From Oscillospiraceae bacterium (GTDB lineage: Bacteria > Bacillota > Clostridia > Oscillospirales > Oscillospiraceae): a DNA stretch of 64,000 nt. Under the pieces are notes generated by a model, which had not been told where the DNA came from, searched no databases, and saw only the letters and a list, made by a program, of their open reading frames with translations. Below are positions 37,665 to 46,815 of the stretch, piece by piece. The translations under genes and the position numbers were made by a program. Position 1 is the stretch's first letter; each line of letters starts with the position of its first letter. The stretch covers positions 50,827-114,826 of the forward strand of contig JAGFXR010000005.1 of assembly GCA_017861365.1 (NCBI GenBank), in the 5' to 3' direction.

Positions 37665-39410
37665 ATGTATTCCTGCCCGCAGGATTTTCCGTTCGGCATT
37701 CTGGACGTTGTGGAACTGCTCCGACTGAAAATCAGGCGGCGTCAGGCAAACAGTATCTATGTGGATTGTCCGATCTGCGGAGATAAACGCGGCAAGATGA
37801 ATGTGAACTATGCAAAGAATGTCTGGCGCTGTAATTACTGTGACGAAGGCGGAGGAATGCTGGCACTTTACGCGAAGGTGTATGGAATCAACATCTCTGA
37901 AGCCTATCGGGAAATCTGCGAGGCATTGCAAACAGGAAGCTTAGCGCCGACCTATGAAGTAAAGAGGCCGGCGCCGGCGGAGGAAATGCGAGAGGTCTCC
38001 CAGTCGGAGTGCGCCGGTATTCAGGAAATTCACCAGACGCTTTCCCTGCTGTTCGGTATGCTGTCCCTATCTGAGACGCATCGGGAGCACCTTCGTATAA
38101 AACGCGGCCTTACCGACGCGCAGATTGACGAGCTTGGCTACAAAAGCACACCACCGCCATGCCTGTGCCGTTCCTACACGGAGCGGCTGCTTGCACAGGG
38201 CTGCACCATACAGGGCGTCCCGGGTTTCTATTTGGATGCGGACGGTAAATGGACAGTGAAGTTTTATAAGCGCACAGCAGGGATTATTATCCCCGCACAC
38301 GGAATTGACGGCCTGATCCGCGGTGCTCAGATTCGTTTGGATGTGCCCATCAAGGACAAGGATGACCCACCGGACAAGGAAGGAACAAAATATCTCTGGC
38401 TGTCCTCCTCCAATAAAAATATGGGGGTCACTTCCGGTAGTCCGGTCCATTTCGTCGGCAACCCGTTTTCCCGAGTGGTTTATGTGACGGAGGGCTGTCT
38501 GAAAGCGGATGTCAGCCATTATCTGATGAACCGTTCCTTTGCCGCGACGGCGGGAGCCAATAATGTCAGTCAGCTTGGACCGCTCTTTGCGCTTCTGGCG
38601 CAAAACGGTACGGAGATGATTGTGGAAGCGGAGGATATGGATAAATTCAGAAATGACAAGGTGACCAAGGGCGCGTCAAAAATTTACCTGATGGCGCGTC
38701 AGTACGGCATGGAGTGCAGGCGGTTGACCTGGAACCCCAATTACAAAGGAATTGACGACTGGCAGCTTGCGCTCCGCCGCAAAGATTTATCAGAAAAGGA
38801 GGATAGAACTATGAATTTCAAACAGCAGTACCTCTCCGGACAGTGCAATTTTCACCGCATAGAGGATTGTGTAGAGGCATGGCATAAGGCCCCGGAAAAC
38901 GGAATTGGCCTGGTGGAATTTCTGGGCCTGACCGAACAGGAATACGAAAGCTGGCTGAAGGACGGAAGCGGTGAAACGCTACTGCGGCTGCTGGAAGCAC
39001 AGCGCCGGCATCAGCAATTCCGCATTTATCAGCTGGAGTTTACGGACAGCATGGAACCGAAGCCCTTCGCGTTTCTCGGTATTGAGGCGCTGCACAAGGC
39101 GGGGTATCAACAACCGCCTGCCGCGCAGTACCGGTTGGTGTGCGATTCTGAGCTGGTCAGTCCGGCAGCGCAAACGGAAGAAGACGTGCTAAGCCGGATT
39201 TTCAACCTCTATAACGACCAGCTCCCGGAAGGGTATCCGGGACGCAGCGTCTCCCCGTCTGATGTGGTGGAGTTGTACGACGAAGAAAAACGCAGTTATT
39301 TTTACTGCGATGTAGATTCGTTTGTTCCAGTGAGGTTTTCACCGTTTCTGGCGCTCCCCATGCCGGAACATACATCTGCCGACCATACGAATACCGATAA
39401 TGGAGTGTAA
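37665..39410 (+). CDS. DNA primase-like protein with CHC2 zinc finger, toprim-like domain and YodL domain
   Basis: 581 residues. The zinc finger CPICGDKRGKMNV ... WRCNYCDEGG (about 34-63) matches DnaG primases; the middle (about 200-360) has toprim-like motifs VYVTEGCLKADV and MIVEAEDMDKF; the C-terminus (about 445-565, FRIYQLEFTDSME ... DVVELYDEEKRSYFYCDVDSF) matches the YodL domain found in Firmicutes conjugative elements. Start ATG at 37665 is behind AGAGGGGG. It would lay RNA primers for element replication; the YodL role is unknown. Confidence 0.85.
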   Translation: MYSCPQDFPFGILDVVELLRLKIRRRQANSIYVDCPICGDKRGKMNVNYAKNVWRCNYCDEGGGMLALYAKVYGINISEAYREICEALQTGSLAPTYEVKRPAPAEEMREVSQSECAGIQEIHQTLSLLFGMLSLSETHREHLRIKRGLTDAQIDELGYKSTPPPCLCRSYTERLLAQGCTIQGVPGFYLDADGKWTVKFYKRTAGIIIPAHGIDGLIRGAQIRLDVPIKDKDDPPDKEGTKYLWLSSSNKNMGVTSGSPVHFVGNPFSRVVYVTEGCLKADVSHYLMNRSFAATAGANNVSQLGPLFALLAQNGTEMIVEAEDMDKFRNDKVTKGASKIYLMARQYGMECRRLTWNPNYKGIDDWQLALRRKDLSEKEDRTMNFKQQYLSGQCNFHRIEDCVEAWHKAPENGIGLVEFLGLTEQEYESWLKDGSGETLLRLLEAQRRHQQFRIYQLEFTDSMEPKPFAFLGIEALHKAGYQQPPAAQYRLVCDSELVSPAAQTEEDVLSRIFNLYNDQLPEGYPGRSVSPSDVVELYDEEKRSYFYCDVDSFVPVRFSPFLALPMPEHTSADHTNTDNGV

Positions 39411-39651
39411 TCAGACGAAGGAAGAACAGATTAGAGCCATGCTGTCTGACTGTGAGGATCTTGGTGCGGATATTCGCCCACGGCTTGAACGGGGATATTT
39501 CACAGCGACTGCTTGGATAGTACCGGATGACCCCGCCGCATGGCAAAAAGCAGAGATTGTTCAGAACCGGATCAAAGCGTTGTCAATGCAATACCCCAAT
39601 GTGGTTTGCTATGGCGCGGATGCCGACAGCACGCTGGTCTATGCGATCTGA
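39400..39651 (+). CDS. Small hypothetical protein
   Basis: 83 residues, overlapping the primase end by 11 bases. No clear ribosome site of its own (translation probably coupled). Acidic, with a short conserved-looking middle (RGYFTATAWIVPDDPAAWQKA) but no recognised family. Confidence 0.55.
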   Translation: MECNQTKEEQIRAMLSDCEDLGADIRPRLERGYFTATAWIVPDDPAAWQKAEIVQNRIKALSMQYPNVVCYGADADSTLVYAI

Positions 39652-39667
39652 ACCAAGTAAAAAGAAT

Positions 39668-39708
39668 GGCACGATGCGAAACGCTTTCGCATCGTGCCTT
39701 CTTACTTT
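39668..39708 (+). terminator. Hairpin terminator or processing site in the operon
   Basis: Perfect 14-base stem GGCACGATGCGAAA / TTTCGCATCGTGCC with a three-base loop, then TTCTTACTTTT. It would split the operon before the PcfK gene or stabilise the upstream mRNA. Confidence 0.7.
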
Positions 39709-39724
39709 TAGGAAGGAGAACATT

Positions 39725-40681
39725 ATGGGTGTTTTTTCAGAAATGAGCATGGAAATGAACCAATGGGATCTTGAAACACCAGCGTCTGACGGAGAAATAC
39801 AGCCGTTTAATCTGGAGCCGCCCGCCGATGATACAACGGTGACCGGGCAGGAGATTTTTGACGATGAAGCGGCACAGCAGGCGGAAGCTGATAACGCGCC
39901 CGCAACGCTGGCCCACCTGTTGGGGCAATCGGAGCCCGATGAGGAAAAAGCGGAGGAAGATGCCGAGTGCCCGGAAGAAGAATCCGGCGAAGAGGTTCAA
40001 AAGAACGCTGAGCAGGAATCCGCCGAAGAAGCGCAAAAACGCGCGGAGCATGAAGCTGCCGAGGCAAAGCGGAAAGCTGAGTGGGAAGCCAAGCAGCAGG
40101 CCAAAAAAGATGCAGAACAGGCCGCTCTCCAGAAGCTTGCCGGTATGGGTGACGATGAAATTATGATGACCTCCATGCAGCGCGTTGGCGACGATTCGGA
40201 ACGCCTGACCCGCCGCAACATGAAGGTCTGCATCACAGAACATATCCAGACGCTGTGCCTGAATGAATCCTCTTTCGCGCGGATGGCGATGCACCCCCGC
40301 AAAGGGATGATGCACTGCTTTTATTACATCAACCGCAAGGCGCGTGAGTTTATTGAGCAGGAAATGAAAGATAACGATGTCAAGCCGGATAACGGCGTTT
40401 ACGGCGGCGATGTGCCGGACGACCTGTGCTACCGGTGGGCCGAGGATTACTTCCGTGACCCCGACGCTCCGGAGGATCAGGAAAAAGAGGAAAAATTCGT
40501 TCCGAAGCCCTATATGGGCAAATACACTTCAAAGGCTAAATCCAAGAAGGCTGCGGAAAAGAAAAAGCCTGAAAAAAATCCGGAGAAGAAGCCGGAGAAA
40601 AAGGAAGCGGGCAGCGGGCAGTTGTCTTTCAGCGATCAGATTTCCTTTCTTGACCTGAGCGAAGGACAGAAGGCCAGCTAA
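39725..40681 (+). CDS. PcfK-like protein
   Basis: 318 residues. The N-terminal half is acidic with a long Glu/Ala/Lys coiled stretch (about 90-145). The conserved core (about 155-250: RRNMKVCITEHIQTLCLNESSFARMAMHPRKG ... DDLCYRWAEDYFRDP) matches the PcfK family known beside pcfJ on conjugative plasmids. A Lys/Pro/Glu-rich tail follows. Start ATG at 39725 follows AAGGAGAA. PcfK function is not established; context suggests a role in element DNA processing. Confidence 0.82.
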   Translation: MGVFSEMSMEMNQWDLETPASDGEIQPFNLEPPADDTTVTGQEIFDDEAAQQAEADNAPATLAHLLGQSEPDEEKAEEDAECPEEESGEEVQKNAEQESAEEAQKRAEHEAAEAKRKAEWEAKQQAKKDAEQAALQKLAGMGDDEIMMTSMQRVGDDSERLTRRNMKVCITEHIQTLCLNESSFARMAMHPRKGMMHCFYYINRKAREFIEQEMKDNDVKPDNGVYGGDVPDDLCYRWAEDYFRDPDAPEDQEKEEKFVPKPYMGKYTSKAKSKKAAEKKKPEKNPEKKPEKKEAGSGQLSFSDQISFLDLSEGQKAS

Positions 40682-40705
40682 TGAGGACAAAAGGAGCACA
40701 AATGA

Positions 40706-41254
40706 ATGATTGCATATAAAGGTTTTAATGCCGGCCTGATCTGCCGCGGATATCAATTCGTGATGGGCCTGAATGTGACCGAGAAGGCAAACTGCAGGGC
40801 TAACGGCTTTCATTGCGCCGAAGACCCGCTGGATTGCCTGAGCTACTATTCCAACCTGGACGGGGCGGAGTATTACATCGTGGACGCCCGCGGCGATCTG
40901 GACGAGGATGAGATTGATTCTAAAATCGCCTGCACGGAAATCACCATCATCAAAAGACTGACGAAGGAAGAGCTGTTCCTGCACGGACTGGCGTACATGG
41001 TTGATCACCCGCTTCGGAAATGGAGCAGCCATGTTACAAAGGACAACGCCCGGACATCCAGCGGCTATGCCTTTGTGCGCGGTATTGACCCGGCAGCCTC
41101 CGGTAGGCTGGGAGATATTCTGGCCTTCGCCAAGGAGGAGCCGGACAATGGAAAAATCACACAGGTAGCCCTGACCCGGGTGGACGGCGAAAAAGTGCTG
41201 CCCGGCGTCTGGTATGGGGTGGACTTAACGGAGAGAAAGGTGAATCCGGTTTGA
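40706..41254 (+). CDS. DUF7666-like protein
   Basis: 182 residues. The N-terminal pattern KGFNAGLICRGYQFVMGLN ... GFHCAEDPLDCLSYYSN matches the small DUF7666 family found in phages and mobile elements. AAAGGAG lies nine bases before the ATG at 40706. Its stop overlaps the pcfJ TTG start. Function unknown. Confidence 0.65.
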   Translation: MIAYKGFNAGLICRGYQFVMGLNVTEKANCRANGFHCAEDPLDCLSYYSNLDGAEYYIVDARGDLDEDEIDSKIACTEITIIKRLTKEELFLHGLAYMVDHPLRKWSSHVTKDNARTSSGYAFVRGIDPAASGRLGDILAFAKEEPDNGKITQVALTRVDGEKVLPGVWYGVDLTERKVNPV

Positions 41255-43437
41255 AGAAACAAATTCTTGCGGGAATGAAGCGGCTGAAGGCCACGGCACA
41301 CATGATGAAGCTGGCCGCCGAGGATATTCCGCGAAAGGAAAAATCCTGGTATGGGCACGAATGCGAGATATTCAAGCGCGCTATGTACCTGCGCTGTGCC
41401 GTGAAGGATGAAATTCTCAGGGTGGCGCTCTTTTTCCCGGAGCATATGCGCCTTGGAGGAAGAAATCCCTCCTATGAGGTATTCGTTTCAAAAAAGGAGC
41501 GGCAATTTATTACCCATGATTTCCTGAAAGAAAAATGGCGGGAGGCAAAACTGGATTTGCTAGACTGGCCGAGTTCATCCTATCACTCACATGAAAAATG
41601 GATCAGCAAAGCGGATGATGCCGTCATCAGGATCTATCTTGGCGGCGAACGCGGCGGCTATGAGGGTCTGCTGGACTTCCAGAGGAAGATTCGAACCGAG
41701 CAGTTGGAACGGCGCCATAAAAAAGAAACCGACCCATGGGACAAGGACCTCTCACAGACGGCAGTGTTGCCCAAGGACTGGAACCGCTGGGTGGATAAGA
41801 CCGGCATCCGGCAGAATTATCTTTTCTACCACTACAAAAAAGGCGGGGCCAAAGAGGGCTATTGCACCTTCTGCGGAAAGGAGGTGCCCATTGCCGGGCA
41901 CCCCCGCCACAACAAGGAGGGCCGGTGCGTCCGCTGCCGTCACGAGGTAACGTTCAAGGCAAACGGCCGGGCGGGCTTCTTCTTGACCAGGGACAACTAC
42001 GTGTATCTGATCCAGCGCTGCAGGGACGGCTTTATTGTCCGTGAGTTTTGCGCGGAGCGGACCTACCGCAAGGGCGAGTACCAGACCCCAAGGGTTCCCT
42101 GCCGGGAGGTGCGTCGCGTGATTTACGATCAGCAGCTGGCGCCGCGGGCCTATTACTGGGGCAATTACAAACAGCGTAAAATGCGCTGGATAGCCTGCTC
42201 TCCTTGTAGTCCCTCCTGGGGAGGCAGTGAAGAGGGCCGAATCTATGGAAAGACCCTGCCGCATCTTGCGAAAAAGGAATTGAAGCAAACAGGCTTGGTT
42301 CAGTGGATTTATGACAAGGTAACGGTCGATCCCGAAAAATATCTCGCCGTGCTGAAAGAAGTTCCGCAGCTGGAACAGATTTGGAAAGCGGACCTGTCCC
42401 GGCTGACGAAGGAATGCATGAAGGAGTGCCATAACGTCCGTGACCGCATCCAGGTACCCGGAGCGCCCGGCCTGATCAAAGCTTTGGGGCTCGATTCGCA
42501 GGGGCTCCGTCGGCTGCGCGAACAAAACGGAGGCCATCGCTTTCTGGCGTGGCTGCAATATGAAAAGCACACCGGAAGGAGTATTCCCGACGAAGTGATT
42601 TCCTGGTTCTGCTCGGAGAACATCGAAGCAAGCGATTTGAAGTTTATCCGGGACAAGATGAGCATGGTCCAGATTTACAACTATATTTGTAAGCAAATGC
42701 CCCGCTTCCGCAAAAACAGCCGTGAGGTAGTGAACACCTGGGCGGATTACCTCTCCATGGCAATACGGCTGCATATGAACACGGACGATGAAATCATATT
42801 CCGGGCACGGAAGCTGCGCCAGCGCCATGACGAGTTAGTGCAGCGGTGCCAGGAGAAAGCGATTGATCTTCAGATTGAGGAGATTTCACAAAAATACCCC
42901 CATGTGAACGGCATCTGCCAATCGCTAAAGGAAAAGTACGAGTATACCGACCGGGATTACGCAGTGATCGCACCGGCCGGCGTGGAGGACGTTTTAATGG
43001 AGGGGCGCTTTCTGCATCATTGCGTGGGCAGCAGCGAGCGCTATTGGGACCGTATCGAGCGCAGGGAAAGCTTCGTGCTGTTCCTGCGCAGAGCGGGCGA
43101 ACCGAAAACGGCCTACTACACGCTAGAAATCGAGCCGGACGGGACGGTGCGGCAAAAGCGGACTGAATTTGACCGTCAGGAGCCGGACATTGAAGAAGCC
43201 ACAAAATTCTTAGCCGAGTGGCAGAAAGTGATTGCCGCGCGTCTGACCGCAGACGACCGAAAGCTGGCCAAAAGCAGTCGTGTCATGCGGGCGGAGGAGT
43301 TTGCACAGCTCAAAAACGACCGGGTGATTATTCACACCGGGCACTTGGCGGGCAGGTTGCTGGTAGATGTGCTGCTTGCCGACCTGATGGAGAACACCGA
43401 GACGCTTCCTGCACAGGAAATTCCTGCAGCCGCGTAA
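41251..43437 (+). CDS. PcfJ-like protein
   Basis: 728 residues. A zinc finger YCTFCGKEVPIAG ... GRCVRCRHEVTF is at about 204-232, and the PcfJ domain occupies the last quarter (about 555-660: LMEGRFLHHCVGSSERYWDRIERRESFVLFLRR). PcfJ is encoded with pcfK on the enterococcal pheromone plasmid and in many Firmicutes elements, but its role is undefined. The start is TTG at 41251, overlapping the previous stop (TTGA), with AAAGGTG upstream. Confidence 0.88.
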   Translation: MKKQILAGMKRLKATAHMMKLAAEDIPRKEKSWYGHECEIFKRAMYLRCAVKDEILRVALFFPEHMRLGGRNPSYEVFVSKKERQFITHDFLKEKWREAKLDLLDWPSSSYHSHEKWISKADDAVIRIYLGGERGGYEGLLDFQRKIRTEQLERRHKKETDPWDKDLSQTAVLPKDWNRWVDKTGIRQNYLFYHYKKGGAKEGYCTFCGKEVPIAGHPRHNKEGRCVRCRHEVTFKANGRAGFFLTRDNYVYLIQRCRDGFIVREFCAERTYRKGEYQTPRVPCREVRRVIYDQQLAPRAYYWGNYKQRKMRWIACSPCSPSWGGSEEGRIYGKTLPHLAKKELKQTGLVQWIYDKVTVDPEKYLAVLKEVPQLEQIWKADLSRLTKECMKECHNVRDRIQVPGAPGLIKALGLDSQGLRRLREQNGGHRFLAWLQYEKHTGRSIPDEVISWFCSENIEASDLKFIRDKMSMVQIYNYICKQMPRFRKNSREVVNTWADYLSMAIRLHMNTDDEIIFRARKLRQRHDELVQRCQEKAIDLQIEEISQKYPHVNGICQSLKEKYEYTDRDYAVIAPAGVEDVLMEGRFLHHCVGSSERYWDRIERRESFVLFLRRAGEPKTAYYTLEIEPDGTVRQKRTEFDRQEPDIEEATKFLAEWQKVIAARLTADDRKLAKSSRVMRAEEFAQLKNDRVIIHTGHLAGRLLVDVLLADLMENTETLPAQEIPAAA

Positions 43438-43495
43438 AAAATCAAAACTCCCGGACGCGTCAGATTGGAGCGCCCGGGCAAAGGAGGATGTTTTT

Positions 43496-43978
43496 ATGGT
43501 ACAAAAGAAACTCATTTACTCAATCAGCGGTTATCGGTATGCACCGGAGAGCTTTCGCGTTTACAAGGGCACTGAAAAGGGCGGACGGGAGGAAATTCCG
43601 TTGTCCGACGACCAGAGAAGTACCTTGGGTTACCTGTATCTGACGCAGGGCGGTGAATACGCAATAGCCTATATCAAGCGTGTCGAGCGGGAACGGGAAC
43701 ATAAGAGCCGGCTTTACATGACCTACGGCTTTTTGACGCAGGAAGATCCCAGTACTTATCTGTTCTGCAAAGATATTCGCTGCCGCACGGACGCGCCGCT
43801 TTATTGGCGGATGTCTACACTACGTACGTTCAAAGAATTTCTGGAAAGCATCGGCGGCAGAGTGGAGCAATCCACGGAATGCCTGCTTGACGGGCAGTAC
43901 CGTCCGAATGCCATCAGGAAAAAATACCTTACGGCAGATTACAGCCGCTCGGTTGTGATCTATCTCACAGTGATGTAA
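43496..43978 (+). CDS. Hypothetical protein of the element
   Basis: 160 residues, mixed alpha/beta, no signal peptide. Starts at an ATG with AAAGGAGGA upstream. The upstream spacer contains CCCGGACGCG / GCGCCCGGG inverted arms (about 43452-43479). No recognised family. Confidence 0.6.
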   Translation: MVQKKLIYSISGYRYAPESFRVYKGTEKGGREEIPLSDDQRSTLGYLYLTQGGEYAIAYIKRVEREREHKSRLYMTYGFLTQEDPSTYLFCKDIRCRTDAPLYWRMSTLRTFKEFLESIGGRVEQSTECLLDGQYRPNAIRKKYLTADYSRSVVIYLTVM

Positions 43979-43991
43979 TGGAGGATGTTTT

Positions 43992-44210
43992 ATGAAACAA
44001 CTTGGTAATCTGGCTATCGTGTGCGCCCAGCGTCCGGAGATATCGCTGCAGATACATGGCGGCGAAGTTTCCGTACATGTCGGTGAAACTCCCCGGTGCG
44101 AAACGCTGCATGCCGAATGGGAGGATGACGCTGCTATTACGCAGCTTATCCATGAACTCAATTTCGGCAGATATGCCACAATTGGAAAGGAGAAGAAAAA
44201 TCATGATTAA
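43992..44210 (+). CDS. Small hypothetical protein
   Basis: 72 residues; GGAGG precedes the ATG. Overlaps the next start by eight bases, so translation is coupled. No family recognised. Confidence 0.5.
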   Translation: MKQLGNLAIVCAQRPEISLQIHGGEVSVHVGETPRCETLHAEWEDDAAITQLIHELNFGRYATIGKEKKNHD

Positions 44211-44526
44211 AAGTCTCAATCAGCTAAAAAGGCAGTTTCAAAAAGGAACCAAATTTGTAATCACCGGCCACTGCCGTCCCGACTGGATCGGGCAGCGCCG
44301 CCAGGTAACGGTTTCAAACACGCAGGGCTTTTACAGCATTGTGCCGGGGGAGCCGGAACATAAGGTGTCTCTGGCAAACGGCGGACGCGGCTCCATACTC
44401 TGGTGGAGCAAAGCGCCCTTCTGGAAGTTTCAGGATGGTATCTGCGGACTGTACAGCAGCGATACACAGAGGACAGAGGAACATCTAATTATGGCCTTCC
44501 GTGTTCTGGAAAAGGAGGCGGTATAA
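44203..44526 (+). CDS. Small hypothetical protein upstream of ligA
   Basis: 107 residues from the ATG at 44203 (AAAGGAGAAG upstream); the longer frame from 44002 is discarded. The stop overlaps the ligA start by one base (TAATG). Contains a basic N-terminus (MIKSLNQLKRQFQKGTKF) and a Trp-rich end; no family recognised. Confidence 0.6.
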   Translation: MIKSLNQLKRQFQKGTKFVITGHCRPDWIGQRRQVTVSNTQGFYSIVPGEPEHKVSLANGGRGSILWWSKAPFWKFQDGICGLYSSDTQRTEEHLIMAFRVLEKEAV

Positions 44527-46718
44527 TGGCACAGCCGATTCACGAAAATCTGCGGGAACTCACCGATCAACTTAACCGCTACCGAAATGAGTATTATAAC
44601 CAGAATGCGCCCAGTGTTTCGGATGAAGTCTATGACAGGCTTTTTGACGAGCTGGCGGAGCTGGAATGCACCCTCGGTATCCGCATGACAAATTCCCCGA
44701 CGCAGACCGTTGGCTATCCGGTGGTCAGCAAGCTGGACAAGACCACGCATGCGATTCCTCTGCTCTCGTTGGAAAAGACAAAAAGCGTGGAGGATCTATG
44801 CGCCTTTATGGGGGATCAGCAGATCATGCTGATGTTAAAGCTTGACGGCCTGACGGTCAAGCTTACCTATGAAAACGGATATCTGGTGGAAGCGGCTACC
44901 CGCGGCGACGGCGAAGAGGGCGAAATCATCACCCACAATGTCCGGGCGATCAGCGGCATTCCATCTGAGATACCTTATCAGGACAGGCTGGTTGTTACCG
45001 GCGAGGCGCACATTCGCAGCAGTGACTTTGAAACGCTGCGCGCTTCTTTGATGGACAGCAATGGAAAACCCTATAAAAACGGACGAAATCTGGCTGCCGG
45101 CTCGGTTCGATTGCTGGATGCCGCCGCCTGCAAGGAACGGCAGGTCACGTTTATGCCGTTCGGCGTATTGGAAGGCTTTGAGGATACTACCAAATCCAAA
45201 AAGCTGCACCGGCTTGGGGAACTGGGTTTTCATGTCTGCAAGTATATGGTCAGCAACCGAAGGCTTACGCAGAAAGAGCTGGAGGATGGGATTCAGATGT
45301 TGAAGGAATATGCAAATGCCAATAACATTCCCATCGACGGCGTGGTCATGACCTACAATGATATTGCCTATTCCCAGTCCTGCGGACGCACCGGGCATCA
45401 CTACAAGGACGGCAAGGCGTTCAAATTCGAAGACGACCTGTTTGAAAGTAGGCTTCGGTATATTGAATGGACGCCGACCCGCAGCGGCGAAATTGCACCG
45501 GTCGCCATCTTTGACCCGGTGGAAATTGATGGCTGCGAGGTGAGCCGCGCCAGCCTGCACAATCTGACCTTCATTGAGGAGCTGGGACTTGTACCCGGCT
45601 GCCGGCTGCTGGTCTCCAAGCGCAACATGATTATTCCCCATGTGGAAGAAAATCTGGACAGGGGACTATTTCCCTTTATTTGCAATTTCGGCAAGGTTCC
45701 GTCCAAATTTCAGGAACAGTGGCTGGAGTATATGCGGGAATGTGCCACGCACTGCAGCAATGGAGCGTGCGACGGCGACGATCAGCACAAAAATGAGCAG
45801 GACACAAAGCACTGCACGTTCTGCGTGAAGAAAAAGGCGCGGAGCATGGAACTGCTTCAAGAGAATGTTTATCCGGCCGGTTGCCCCTGCTGCGGACATC
45901 CTACCCGGGTACATACCACAAGAGCGATAGTTGCAGGCGTAGAACGCATCACTAAAACACTCTTTTGCGACAATCCCACCTGCGAAATGCAGAGGCTACG
46001 TCAGTTTGTCCACTTTGTCAGCAAAAAAGCAATGGACATTGAAGGGCTCTCCGAAGCCACGCTGGAAAAATTGATCGGCTGTGGCTGGCTTCACGATTTC
46101 ATGGACATTTATTATCTGGACGCTCATCAGGCCGAAATTGTGCGGATGGAGGGCTTCGGAGAAAAATCTTGGCAGCAGCTGTGGGATGCAATTCAGAAAA
46201 GCCGCAGCACAACCTTTGAACGTTATCTGATTGCGATGGATATCCCAATGATTGGAAATACCGCCAGCAAAGCGCTTTGCCGTCAGTTTGGCGGTAGTCT
46301 GGACGCCTTTGAGGACGCGGTCAATCACCTGTATGACTTTACGCAGCTTCCCGATTTCGGGGAAACACTGAACGACAACATCCACCGGTGGTTCGAGGAA
46401 GAAGAAAACCGATATTTATGGGAGGAGCTTCAGAAAATGATGAACATTGAAAAGCCGAATGTGAACGCTGTAAAGGAGAGTCAGGACAATCCCTTTGCGG
46501 GTCTTACCATTGTGGTGACTGGCAAAGTGGAACCGTATACCCGTGACGGAATCAACGCGAAGATTGAGTCGTTGGGTGCCCACGCAGGCGGCTCGGTATC
46601 CAAGAATACTAACTATCTGATCTGCGGTGAAAACGCAGGCAGCAAGCTGAGCCGTGCGCGAGAACTGAATGTCCCTGTGCTGACGCCAGCGGAATTTTTC
46701 CGCATGGCAGGCGAGTAA
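44526..46718 (+). CDS. ligA: NAD-dependent DNA ligase with a Cys-rich insertion
   Basis: 730 residues. Domain Ia (LNRYRNEYYNQNAPSVSDEVYD) for NAD, the adenylation Lys in MLKLDGLTVKL (about 104), TRGDGEEGE (about 130), the OB fold, a four-Cys zinc finger (CPCCGHPTRV ... CDNPTCEMQ, about 454-485), HhH motifs and a C-terminal BRCT domain (about 655-730, VVTGKVEPYTRDGI). Between OB and zinc finger sits an extra segment (about 403-446) with about six Cys/His (CATHCSNGACDGDDQ ... HCTFCVKKK). A cell normally has its own LigA, so this element-borne copy is an accessory ligase. Confidence 0.92.
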   Translation: MAQPIHENLRELTDQLNRYRNEYYNQNAPSVSDEVYDRLFDELAELECTLGIRMTNSPTQTVGYPVVSKLDKTTHAIPLLSLEKTKSVEDLCAFMGDQQIMLMLKLDGLTVKLTYENGYLVEAATRGDGEEGEIITHNVRAISGIPSEIPYQDRLVVTGEAHIRSSDFETLRASLMDSNGKPYKNGRNLAAGSVRLLDAAACKERQVTFMPFGVLEGFEDTTKSKKLHRLGELGFHVCKYMVSNRRLTQKELEDGIQMLKEYANANNIPIDGVVMTYNDIAYSQSCGRTGHHYKDGKAFKFEDDLFESRLRYIEWTPTRSGEIAPVAIFDPVEIDGCEVSRASLHNLTFIEELGLVPGCRLLVSKRNMIIPHVEENLDRGLFPFICNFGKVPSKFQEQWLEYMRECATHCSNGACDGDDQHKNEQDTKHCTFCVKKKARSMELLQENVYPAGCPCCGHPTRVHTTRAIVAGVERITKTLFCDNPTCEMQRLRQFVHFVSKKAMDIEGLSEATLEKLIGCGWLHDFMDIYYLDAHQAEIVRMEGFGEKSWQQLWDAIQKSRSTTFERYLIAMDIPMIGNTASKALCRQFGGSLDAFEDAVNHLYDFTQLPDFGETLNDNIHRWFEEEENRYLWEELQKMMNIEKPNVNAVKESQDNPFAGLTIVVTGKVEPYTRDGINAKIESLGAHAGGSVSKNTNYLICGENAGSKLSRARELNVPVLTPAEFFRMAGE

Positions 46719-46760
46719 GAAGTATTCTGCGTGTTAGGAACACGCAGGTCAGTGAATCTA

Positions 46761-46794
46761 AGGGAGAGGGTCTTAGCAGGCTCTCTCCCTTTTA
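46761..46794 (+). terminator. Terminator after ligA
   Basis: About ten paired bases (AGGGAGAGGG with CTCTCTCCCT, one G-U) and loop TCTTAGCAGG, followed by TTTTATAC. Confidence 0.7.
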
Positions 46795-46815
46795 TACGAA
46801 AGGAAGGCATGAACA

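Noticed and set aside
41752..42828. 358-codon minus-strand frame inside the pcfJ gene
   Set aside because: Opposite a gene with clear zinc-finger and PcfJ motifs; no start signal.
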